Shown here: positions 9,152 through 16,614 of the stretch, one piece after another | Layout of the letters: every line of letters begins with the position of its first letter | How positions within the stretch are numbered: position 1 is the stretch's first letter | Assembly: GCA_913058395.1 (NCBI GenBank) | Contig: CAJXQI010000003.1 | Span: 1 to 64,000 of the forward strand | DNA from: an uncultured Colwellia sp. | GTDB taxonomy: Bacteria; Pseudomonadota; Gammaproteobacteria; Enterobacterales; Alteromonadaceae | DNA: 64,000 bases | Reading direction: 5' to 3' | Position numbers and translations under genes: made by a program | Notes under the pieces: model-generated | What the model saw: only the letters and a program-made list of their open reading frames with translations | Database searches by the model: none | Told to the model about the DNA's origin: nothing

Positions 9152-10273
9152 TTATGTTAAGCGCCAACTTTGTGCTGAGTGTACTCTCCTTTTTCGAGTA
9201 CCGTCGTCGTTTGCAACGCCATCAATACTTTGTCTTATGTCATCATTAACCGTTGCCCATAAGTAATAGCTATGCTCGGTAATACCGCCAACAACATCTG
9301 AACAATTGATTTGTTTAATTTTGTTATGTAATTGCTGTGGTCTAGCGGCACCATTGTGACCTAATCGGTCAATATTGCCTTTGGTGTAGTCAGAAATATA
9401 CATCGCCATATCGCCGTTGTTATAGTAAACAGATATTTGCTTTGCTAATTGCTGCACATTCGCCATCGATTGTTCAAGTTCAAAAACATTATCATCAACA
9501 TCGGGTGCACACATAAAAATATGCTGGAATAATTGCGGTAAATGTTTCTGGTTATTAAGCTCATATAATGATGCCAGCGTATGCTGTAAAACATAATTTC
9601 CCATTGAGTGACAAAGTAGATGTAGTTGCTGGCCACATTCGGCTAATGCTGGGTCATGGTGTTTTGGTCTTAATGTCATTAAAAAGTCACGCAACTTTAA
9701 TAAGCCTCTTGCAACTGCAATGCTTGAGTCACGCGCATCTCTGCGGTCTGATAGGTAGGCTTTATTCTTTAGCATATCGCCATTTGATGGCCATGAAAAA
9801 AGAAAAACACTGGTATCTTTTATATTCGATTGGTCTGATGAATTTCGATTTAACATCAGTTCTAATGACATGGCAGAAGCAACTGCTTCAACCCAGTCAA
9901 CATTGAAGCCATGAATGAAAACAACAACGTCACGTTGTGCTTCCATTTGTATTTTTAATGCTTGAAAAGCGGCGGTTGAGGCAAGTGGCTTATCGGTTGA
10001 TGAAGAAGAGGGCTCTTCATAAGCGGTAATAGAATTTTTCTTACGCAACTTATCTTCAATATAACCCGATAGCCCTTCACCATCGCCAATACGGTTATTA
10101 ACTTTATTGTTAAGGAATTCTTTTATTTTGTTGGCACTAGCTTCAACAGTTATATGGCCAAAACGTAGGTTGTTGGCGCGATCTGCACTGAAGTTTTTTC
10201 CGTAACTATCTGGAGTCCAACGTTGACCAATATGGTTTCTATTGGTCGCAAAGTAAAGTGTTAGCGTTATCAT
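9152..10273 (-). CDS. DUF900-type alpha/beta hydrolase
   Basis: This 373-residue predicted serine hydrolase has an alpha/beta fold and belongs to the DUF900 family, with unknown substrate. The oxyanion strand reads DVVVFIHGFNVDW, and the nucleophile elbow LLCHSMGNYVL gives the Gly-like x-S-x-G pattern with H-S-M-G. A later aspartate (APDVDDNVF) and the histidine in ITEHSYYL are candidates for the rest of the triad. No signal peptide is evident. The longest frame starts earlier, but CAGGA lies 8 bases before the ATG at 10273. It is the last gene of a minus-strand run after the CWC and hypothetical genes. Confidence 0.82.
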   Translation of the reverse strand: MITLTLYFATNRNHIGQRWTPDSYGKNFSADRANNLRFGHITVEASANKIKEFLNNKVNNRIGDGEGLSGYIEDKLRKKNSITAYEEPSSSSTDKPLASTAAFQALKIQMEAQRDVVVFIHGFNVDWVEAVASAMSLELMLNRNSSDQSNIKDTSVFLFSWPSNGDMLKNKAYLSDRRDARDSSIAVARGLLKLRDFLMTLRPKHHDPALAECGQQLHLLCHSMGNYVLQHTLASLYELNNQKHLPQLFQHIFMCAPDVDDNVFELEQSMANVQQLAKQISVYYNNGDMAMYISDYTKGNIDRLGHNGAARPQQLHNKIKQINCSDVVGGITEHSYYLWATVNDDIRQSIDGVANDDGTRKRRVHSAQSWRLT

Positions 10274-10349
10274 TTGAACATCCTGTGAGCTTGAAGTCCT
10301 GAACAATAATTGTAGCTTAGTTGTCGCGGCTAACAAGCGAGTTTCGGGC

Positions 10350-10781
10350 TCAATTCATCTTATTACGATTGAATAATTTGGCGAATAAACTTGCTCGAGC
10401 TTGCTGAAGGTCTGCTTCGCTATAAGTAATATCTAATACTTTTATTCGCATAGAATAGGTTGCGCCATGACCCCAAGGCCACCAAATTAGAGCAAGGGCT
10501 GGTGTTTCATTAGAAGCAGGGCGAGTAAATATTAGTTGTTCTTTGCTTAGATGAGTGAGTTCACCTAGTTCATCTTTCAATGGTGAAGGTGCTTTTTTGA
10601 TAGTTTTCTTATTCCACTCTTCACTGAATAGTTCACGTAATGTGATTAGAATACGGTCTTTTTTTTCCCAAGAAAACTCAGTTAATAAAGCTGACATTTT
10701 CTCTTCCCAACGCCATGTTAGTTGGTCGCCGAGCGGCGTAGTGATGATATTAAATACCACGTCTTGTTGAGTATGTGACAT
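10350..10781 (-). CDS. Conserved-looking hypothetical protein
   Basis: I do not recognise this 143-residue protein. It has no signal peptide or membrane segment. It shows a tryptophan-rich strand region (ALALIWWPWGHGATYSMRIKVLDI), a mixed-charge helical N-terminal half and a basic C-terminus ending FNRNKMN. The GGAG at the fifth to eighth bases of the longest frame is a ribosome site for the ATG at 10781, so the first four codons of that frame are left out. It lies 76 bp upstream of the DUF900 hydrolase on the same strand, which suggests a shared transcript. Confidence 0.65.
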   Translation of the reverse strand: MSHTQQDVVFNIITTPLGDQLTWRWEEKMSALLTEFSWEKKDRILITLRELFSEEWNKKTIKKAPSPLKDELGELTHLSKEQLIFTRPASNETPALALIWWPWGHGATYSMRIKVLDITYSEADLQQARASLFAKLFNRNKMN

Positions 10782-10843
10782 AGAACACTCCATGTTTGAA
10801 GCAGCTTACTGAACGAATAATACTAACACTTTCACAGTACTTG

Positions 10844-11053
10844 TTAAGTCTTATTGATAATTTCTACGGCATTGAATTTATCAATACATTGCTGGCAAAC
10901 ACATGATTTCCCCGAGAGTTCTTCAGGTACTTGCGCCAGTAGTTCGCGTTTAATATCACTACTTACACACCAACACGCTTCTTTGCCATTAACGCCACAT
11001 AAATTGCTTTGTTGGCATAATGGGCATTGGCTCTGATCGACAGGTGTATTCAT
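10844..11053 (-). CDS. Cysteine-rich CWC family protein
   Basis: This 69-residue cytosolic protein of the cysteine-rich CWC family contains eight cysteines: C10-x2-C13, C19, the defining C27-W-C29, C51-x-C53 and C56. The arrangement suggests a zinc-binding knuckle; the biological role is unknown. It starts 23 bp after the LacI-family gene ends on the same strand and precedes the hypothetical gene at 10350-10781, so it could be read from the sugar-locus transcript or from its own promoter. Confidence 0.85.
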   Translation of the reverse strand: MNTPVDQSQCPLCQQSNLCGVNGKEACWCVSSDIKRELLAQVPEELSGKSCVCQQCIDKFNAVEIINKT

Positions 11054-11076
11054 AGCATGAAGCCTAACAAGTACAT

Positions 11077-12081
11077 TTAGCGGTTAATTAATTGCGTAGA
11101 TTCGCGCACAATGAGTGAAGGTTTAAATACCTGCTGAATTGTTTGTTCTTTGGTTTGGTATATCTGTTTTAATACCAATTTAGCTGCCATTCGACCCATC
11201 TCATTGACTGGATTTAATATGGTGGTTAATTTCGGGTGTATATAGCGAGCAAAAATAACATCATCAAAACCAACAACAGAAAGATCTTCAGGTAGCGATA
11301 AACCGCGTTCACGGGCAAAGTTCATTGCACCAGAGGCCATTTCATCATTACCACATACTAAGCCGGTAAATTTTTGCTGTTGCGCCATTAAATGTGCGAT
11401 ACCTTCACTACCACCGGTTTCTTTAAAGTCGGCGCTATAAAAAAGCTCTTCATTGAAAGTGATATTATATTCTGCCAATGCTCGCTTATAGCCATCAAAG
11501 CGAGCTTTCGCATCAAACTTGTACTGTGGCCCGGCAATACAAGCAATGTCGGTGTGGCCTAAATCTAACAACGATTTTGTTGCCAAGTATCCGCCTAATT
11601 CATTGTCTAAACTAATACATTGTTCGGCAAGGTTTTCGACATAGCGGCTGATGATAAAAATGGGTGTTTTACCCTTGCTTAATTCTTCTAAGTATTCATC
11701 TGAAACGGCTTCAACATGTAAGATAATAGCATCGCAATTTCTACTAATAAGAAATTCAATACCTTCTTTTTCTTTTTCTTCAATGCTGTGACCTGTAGTA
11801 ACAATAATGTGCTTACCGGCCGACCTAAGCTCACTTTCAACACCGGCCATCATTTCGCCAAAAAAAGCACCATGCAGTTCTGACACTAATAAGCCAATAC
11901 TATTGCCTCGGCTAGATGCCAATGACTGAGCAATGGAATTTGGTCGATAACCAAGTTCTTTCATTGCCAATAAAACTTTTTCTCGCGTTTTATCACTGAC
12001 TTTCGCATTACCATTCATCACCCGTGAAACGGTGGCAAGTGATACCTTTGCTAATTCAGATACTTGGTAAATGGTCGCCAT
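11077..12081 (-). CDS. LacI-family transcriptional regulator of the beta-glucoside locus
   Basis: This 334-residue regulator has an N-terminal helix-turn-helix (residues 3-24, IYQVSELAKVSLATVSRVMNG), a hinge helix (SIAQSLASS) and a periplasmic-binding-protein-like sugar-sensing domain (SIGLLVSELHGAFFGEMMAG through GFDDVIFARYIHPKLTTI). The canonical start follows AGGAAAATC at 12081; the longer frame has no family match. It is the third gene of a run with the GH1 glucosidase and the GPH symporter. It is the obvious reader of the five TGWAAGCGCTTWCA palindromes at 15146-15218 and 25928-26188, which have the LacI-type half-site. The effector is unknown; glucose or a beta-glucoside is likely. Confidence 0.92.
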   Translation of the reverse strand: MATIYQVSELAKVSLATVSRVMNGNAKVSDKTREKVLLAMKELGYRPNSIAQSLASSRGNSIGLLVSELHGAFFGEMMAGVESELRSAGKHIIVTTGHSIEEKEKEGIEFLISRNCDAIILHVEAVSDEYLEELSKGKTPIFIISRYVENLAEQCISLDNELGGYLATKSLLDLGHTDIACIAGPQYKFDAKARFDGYKRALAEYNITFNEELFYSADFKETGGSEGIAHLMAQQQKFTGLVCGNDEMASGAMNFARERGLSLPEDLSVVGFDDVIFARYIHPKLTTILNPVNEMGRMAAKLVLKQIYQTKEQTIQQVFKPSLIVRESTQLINR

Positions 12082-12174
12082 GATTTTCCTTTCGTTTCTC
12101 AGACTCAGTGTCAAAACTAAGCTTTGAATAATATCATATATAGTTGGACTTTAAATCTCTAGACCCGTTAATGA

Positions 12175-13710
12175 TCAATTGTTTACTCGATTTTTTCGGC
12201 GCAATTCAAGCTCATCACCGATTTGGCTATTTGTTTCACTACTCAGTGGGTAGAACAATATTAACAACGCGCTGAGTACAGCAAAAGCTGCAGGTATCCA
12301 GCTCATTAGTAATTTCATCCCTTGTAGTGATGCTGCTATGGTGCTTGAGTCCATGCCATCGTAGCCATAACCAGCTAAGACTAATAATACTAAGGCTCCA
12401 GCAAAGCCTCCACCGGTCTTTTGTACAAAGGTTCCTGCTGAATAAATTAACCCTGTAGCTCTGCGTTTATTTTTCCATTCAGAGTAATCAGCAGAATCAC
12501 CCAACATAGTGAAATATAGCGTTGGAATCATAGCGGCAAAAAACTCTGCACAGCAGCCTAAAATGAAGATGGCAGTTATTTGATCGCTTTCTAACCAAAA
12601 GAAAGGAATGGTAAATAATGTACTGGTCAGCAAGGCGATAATTAATAGTTGGGGTTTACCCCAGCGCTTAGCAAGGTAATTAGTGCAAAGCGCACCTAAA
12701 ATAGACACGAGCAATAGCGCCACAAAATATTGTCCGGTCATCAATTCGTCGCCAATGTAATATTTGAAATAATACGCGATAACGCCGTATTTAATGCCGT
12801 TGAACATCATAGTGAGAAAGCCAAGCGCTAGCAGTATTAGCCAAGGTTTATTGGTGAGTAAGTCAACCATATCAAGCTGAGTACTTGATAATTTGTCAGT
12901 TGGTGTTTTGATAAAACGTTTGATAATGAACCACATTGTTGCCATCACTAAAACGAAAAATGCCCCGCTGATAATGTTGCGATAATAGAAAAATAAACTC
13001 ATGGCTAATAATGGTAAAACAATCAAAGGTAAGTTTTTCATTAAGTCTTTGAGTTCTTGAGATAACCCTAAAGATTTTTGCTGTGGCGTGGTAATTCTTT
13101 CTTTTGTGCTGGCGAATGTAATCACCAACAAAAATACCAAGGTGGCAGCAAACAAATACATGGTAGTTTGATAGCCGACAGCATCATTACCTTGACCAAA
13201 ATATGCAACTAATTTTGGTAAAAAACCCATGACTAATAAGCCACCAGCGAAAGCCCCAGCAAAGCGAAAGCCAGATAAACTGGTTCTTTCTGTATCAGAA
13301 GTGGTCATCACTCCCATTAATGCAGAATAGGGAACATTGTTGATGGTATAGGCTAACGTTAGCCCAATATAAGTAAAATAAGCGTAAGCAAGTTTGCCGT
13401 TTTCGCTCAGGTCTGGAGTGCTAAAACAAAGCACCATAAACAAACCTAAAACCGGGGCAGAGAACAAAATCCACGGACGAAACTTCCCCCATCGGGTTTG
13501 TGTTCTATCAGCAACCATCCCCATAATAATATCGGTGACACCATCCGATAAACGCACAACTAAAAATAACATTGCCGTTGCTGCTGCGGTTATGCCAAAA
13601 GTATCGGTATAGAAAACAGCTAAGTACGCAAGAGCGCCACGCCACACTAAATTTGCAGCGGCATCTCCAACGGCATAACCAACTTTTTCAGAAAATGGGA
13701 GTTTAGTCAT
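12175..13710 (-). CDS. GPH-family sugar:cation symporter
   Basis: This 511-residue inner-membrane carrier of the glycoside-pentoside-hexuronide family (MFS clan) probably brings beta-glucosides or related oligosaccharides into the cell with Na+ or H+. The N-terminus FSEKVGYAVGDAAANLVWR, the loop GMVADRTQTRWGKFRPW and the later DSADYSEWKNKRRATGLIYS are all GPH signatures. About 12 membrane helices are visible. An extra hydrophobic/basic insert near residues 215-270 makes it longer than the second GPH carrier at 26314. It starts 15 bp after the GH1 gene, so the two should be co-transcribed. Confidence 0.9.
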   Translation of the reverse strand: MTKLPFSEKVGYAVGDAAANLVWRGALAYLAVFYTDTFGITAAATAMLFLVVRLSDGVTDIIMGMVADRTQTRWGKFRPWILFSAPVLGLFMVLCFSTPDLSENGKLAYAYFTYIGLTLAYTINNVPYSALMGVMTTSDTERTSLSGFRFAGAFAGGLLVMGFLPKLVAYFGQGNDAVGYQTTMYLFAATLVFLLVITFASTKERITTPQQKSLGLSQELKDLMKNLPLIVLPLLAMSLFFYYRNIISGAFFVLVMATMWFIIKRFIKTPTDKLSSTQLDMVDLLTNKPWLILLALGFLTMMFNGIKYGVIAYYFKYYIGDELMTGQYFVALLLVSILGALCTNYLAKRWGKPQLLIIALLTSTLFTIPFFWLESDQITAIFILGCCAEFFAAMIPTLYFTMLGDSADYSEWKNKRRATGLIYSAGTFVQKTGGGFAGALVLLVLAGYGYDGMDSSTIAASLQGMKLLMSWIPAAFAVLSALLILFYPLSSETNSQIGDELELRRKNRVNN

Positions 13711-13725
13711 ATTTTATTCTTATTA

Positions 13726-15063
13726 TTAGTCTGCTCTTGAGGCTATCAAATTACGAAAGGCTAAACCACTGGCTTTAATAGTTCGAATTTGGGTTTTATA
13801 ATCAACATGCACAATACCAAAGCGTTTTAAATAACCTTCAGCCCATTCAAAATTATCCATTAAACTCCAAGCAAAGTATCCTCGCACATCAACTCCCTGA
13901 GAAATTGCACTGGCGACCGCATTAAGGTGTTGATTGTAATAATCGACTCGCCCTTGGTCGTTAACTTCACCATTTATGCAGTGGTCATCCATTGCTGCAC
14001 CATTTTCTGTAATGTAAATTGGCGGCAGGGTATAACGAGCATCTAACGATATTAATAACTCGGTAAATGCTTGCGGATAAATTTCCCAACCAATATCAGT
14101 ACGCGCAACATCAGGTATTTGTACTTCTTCAAATCCACTGTCTAAGTTGTGTCGATATACTGCTCGGGTGTAAAAGTTTATCCCTAAAAAATCGAGCTCT
14201 TGCGAAATTATTTCCATATCACCGGGTAAAATATCAGGTTGCTGTTGCTTAGGTAATTGTTGATTGATGGCTGGATATGTACCATCCATGATTGGTTTGA
14301 CGTACCACTGGTTAAAATAGTCATCGGCGTATTCAGCAGCAATCTTGTCTTTAATTGAGTCTGTTTCTGGGTAAGCCGGCGTAAAATTTAGCACTATGCC
14401 ATTTTGTGTATTAGGGCTGTGTTTCTTGAGTGTCTCTATCGCTAAACCATGTGCTAGCAATAAATGGTGTGCGGCTTTTTTACCATAATTGATATCGGCG
14501 TGACCTGGCGCATGAATACCGGCTTCATAGCCAAGGTAAGCGCTACAAAAAGGTTCATTTAGTGTTGCGTAAGAATGCACTCTGTCGCCGAATGCTACGA
14601 CTGTTTTTTTCACATAATCTTGAAATTTATAAGCAGTATTACGATTCAACCAACCACCTTCATCTTCTAAGTGTTGTGGTAAATCCCAATGGTAAAGAGT
14701 GACATAGGCTTTAATGCCTCTCGCTTTTAGTCGGTCTAAAATGGCAATGTAATAGTTAATACCCGTTTGGTTTAGATTACCATCTTGTTTAATAATTCTT
14801 GGCCATGACAATGACAAACGGTAAGCGTCAACACCTAGTGAAGCAATAAGCTCGATATCATCTTGCCAGCGATTGTAATGATCACAGGCAACATCACCAT
14901 TTGAATTATCAACAACTTTGCCGGGCGTTGCGCAAAAGGTATCCCAAATACAAGGCAGTCTGTCAGCGACACCGCCTTCAATTTGAAAAGCAGCCGTTGC
15001 TACGCCGTAGGTAAAATTTTTACTGCGCATTGGCGAATTTACGGGGAGAGATAAGTTCATCAT
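13726..15063 (-). CDS. GH1 beta-glucosidase
   Basis: This cytosolic family-1 glycoside hydrolase (about 445 residues) releases glucose from beta-glucosides with retention. The N-terminus FTYGVATAAFQIEGG is typical. The acid/base glutamate lies in ATLNEP (about E170) and the nucleophile in YITENG (about E353); the substrate-binding WDLPQHLEDEGGW and the C-terminal SLMDNFEWAEGY are also present. There is no signal peptide, so the substrate must be imported, most simply by the adjacent GPH carrier. The start is one of two adjacent ATGs after a weak AGAAG site; the longer frame adds 11 unconserved residues. A LacI-type operator lies 83 bp upstream. Confidence 0.92.
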   Translation of the reverse strand: MMNLSLPVNSPMRSKNFTYGVATAAFQIEGGVADRLPCIWDTFCATPGKVVDNSNGDVACDHYNRWQDDIELIASLGVDAYRLSLSWPRIIKQDGNLNQTGINYYIAILDRLKARGIKAYVTLYHWDLPQHLEDEGGWLNRNTAYKFQDYVKKTVVAFGDRVHSYATLNEPFCSAYLGYEAGIHAPGHADINYGKKAAHHLLLAHGLAIETLKKHSPNTQNGIVLNFTPAYPETDSIKDKIAAEYADDYFNQWYVKPIMDGTYPAINQQLPKQQQPDILPGDMEIISQELDFLGINFYTRAVYRHNLDSGFEEVQIPDVARTDIGWEIYPQAFTELLISLDARYTLPPIYITENGAAMDDHCINGEVNDQGRVDYYNQHLNAVASAISQGVDVRGYFAWSLMDNFEWAEGYLKRFGIVHVDYKTQIRTIKASGLAFRNLIASRAD

Positions 15064-15145
15064 TTTTACATTGTCTTCTTTTAGTAAAATCAACACATTG
15101 ATAATTAGCGTCGCTAAGTCATTTTCTTAACGAGCAACTCTTTTC

Positions 15146-15159
15146 TGTAAGCGCTTACA
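15146..15159. promoter_or_regulatory. LacI-type operator (GH1 side)
   Basis: A perfect 14-bp palindrome, TGTAAGCGCTTACA, sits between the divergent GH1 and FHS-transporter genes, nearer the GH1 start. The same word appears twice more in front of the TonB-dependent receptor. Its TGxAA-CG-TTxCA layout is that of LacI/GalR-family operators. Confidence 0.85.
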
Positions 15160-15165
15160 TTTCAC

Positions 15166-15194
15166 TTGAAAAAAATTTGAGCTTCTGTAAGAAT
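15166..15194 (+). promoter_or_regulatory. Candidate sigma-70 promoter of the FHS transporter/GH3 unit
   Basis: TTGAAA (15166-15171) and AAGAAT (15189-15194) are separated by 17 bases. The LacI-type palindrome at 15205-15218 would then cover the start of transcription, fitting repression by blocking initiation. The -10 match is weak, so this is a candidate only. Confidence 0.4.
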
Positions 15195-15204
15195 GAAATT
15201 CAAA

Positions 15205-15218
15205 TGAAAGCGCTTACA
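15205..15218. promoter_or_regulatory. LacI-type operator (FHS side)
   Basis: TGAAAGCGCTTACA differs from the perfect palindrome at 15146-15159 by one base in the left half-site. The centres of the two sites are 59 bp apart, so one regulator could bind both, possibly by looping. Confidence 0.8.
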
Positions 15219-15323
15219 TTTGAAATGTTAGTGGCTAATAACTAAAAGGTCAACTGGTTTTTATTTAATCATTCTTATTTAAAGCTATGACCAAAATCAA
15301 CAGGTATCAGCTAAGGGGGCATG

Positions 15324-16586
15324 ATGGTAAATCTATCAACACCATCGACAACACTAAATAATGATAGCGATGAAAAAGGTAAAGATTACCGTTTTGCGTT
15401 GACATCATTAACGACGCTATTTTTTCTTTGGGGCTTTATAACCTGCCTGAACGACATATTGATCCCGCATTTAAAGGCGGTGTTTGACTTATCTTATGGT
15501 CAAGCGATGCTAATCCAATTTTGCTTTTTTGGCGCATACTTTCTCGTGTCAATTCCTGCTAGCAAAATTGTCTCAAAGCATGGTTTTCAAAAAGGTATTG
15601 TGATTGGACTTGTTGTTGCCGCTATAGGTTGTGCGATGTTTTACCCTGCGGCCTCATCCCATAGCTATCCGGTATTTTTAGCTGCTTTATTCACTTTGGC
15701 AAGTGGTATTACTATTTTGCAAGTTTCTGCCAATCCTTACGTAAGTACGCTTGGCCCAACAGAAACTGCCTCTTCTCGTTTAACTATGACACAAGCATTT
15801 AATTCGCTAGGCACAACGATTGCCCCTTTCTTTGGCGCCTATTTAATTTTAGATCAAGCTGCTAGTGCTATGTCGGCGGCAGAGTCTGCGCAATCAGTAC
15901 AATTACCTTATTTATTATTAGCTGCGCTTTTGTTGCTGTTAGCGGCAATATTTTCATGGTTGAAACTACCAGCAGTTGAACAAGTAGACCTTGCTGATGC
16001 AACCGAAGAAAAAGCAAAAGGCAGCGCTTGGCAACATCGACATTTGTCTTTAGGGGCATTCGCTATTTTTGTTTATGTGGGTGCTGAAGTGGCAATTGGC
16101 AGCTTTTTAGTAAGCTTCTTGTCGCTAGAGAATATTGCTGGCTTAGTAGAATCTGAGGGAGCTAAGTATATTGCATATTACTGGGGCGGCGCACTGGTTG
16201 GTCGTTTTGCTGGCGCAATTGTTATGCAAAAAATAGCGGCCGGCAAGGTACTAGCCTTTAATGCCTTTGTTGCGGTTTTTCTATTGGCAGTTGTTATATG
16301 TAGTAATGGCGACATTGCCATGGTAGCTATTTTGTTAATTGGTTTATGTAACTCAATTATGTTTCCAACAATCTTCAGTTTAAGCCTAAGTGGTTTGGGC
16401 AGGTTGACTAGCCAAGGTTCTGGCATTTTGTGTTTGGCAATTGTTGGCGGCGCCATAGTGCCTTTAGCGCAAGGGTTTCTAGCCGATGAAATTGGTGTTC
16501 ATACCGCATTTATTCTGCCGATGTTCTGCTATCTCTATATTGCTTATTACGGCGTTAATGGTCACAAAATTAATATACAAAAATAA
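15324..16586 (+). CDS. FHS-family sugar:H+ symporter (GluP/FucP type)
   Basis: This inner-membrane MFS carrier of the fucose/glucose/galactose (FHS) family has about 420 residues. The first helix region [30 protein letters not shown] is the family signature, followed by [15 protein letters not shown] and [15 protein letters not shown]; about 12 helices are present. Glucose is the likely substrate given the glucosidases around it, but the sequence alone does not settle this. Two ATGs overlap the AAGGGGG site; the second, at 15324, gives the better spacing. It is followed after 28 bp by the GH3 gene and is probably controlled by the operator at 15205-15218. Confidence 0.9.
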   Translation: MVNLSTPSTTLNNDSDEKGKDYRFALTSLTTLFFLWGFITCLNDILIPHLKAVFDLSYGQAMLIQFCFFGAYFLVSIPASKIVSKHGFQKGIVIGLVVAAIGCAMFYPAASSHSYPVFLAALFTLASGITILQVSANPYVSTLGPTETASSRLTMTQAFNSLGTTIAPFFGAYLILDQAASAMSAAESAQSVQLPYLLLAALLLLLAAIFSWLKLPAVEQVDLADATEEKAKGSAWQHRHLSLGAFAIFVYVGAEVAIGSFLVSFLSLENIAGLVESEGAKYIAYYWGGALVGRFAGAIVMQKIAAGKVLAFNAFVAVFLLAVVICSNGDIAMVAILLIGLCNSIMFPTIFSLSLSGLGRLTSQGSGILCLAIVGGAIVPLAQGFLADEIGVHTAFILPMFCYLYIAYYGVNGHKINIQK

Positions 16587-16614
16587 AATTTATATCATTT
16601 ATTTCGGGAAAGTA

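Noticed and set aside
16486-16614. Extended N-terminus for the GH3 protein
   Set aside because: The extra frame overlaps the FHS transporter gene; the internal ATG has GGGA and is followed by the signal peptide.
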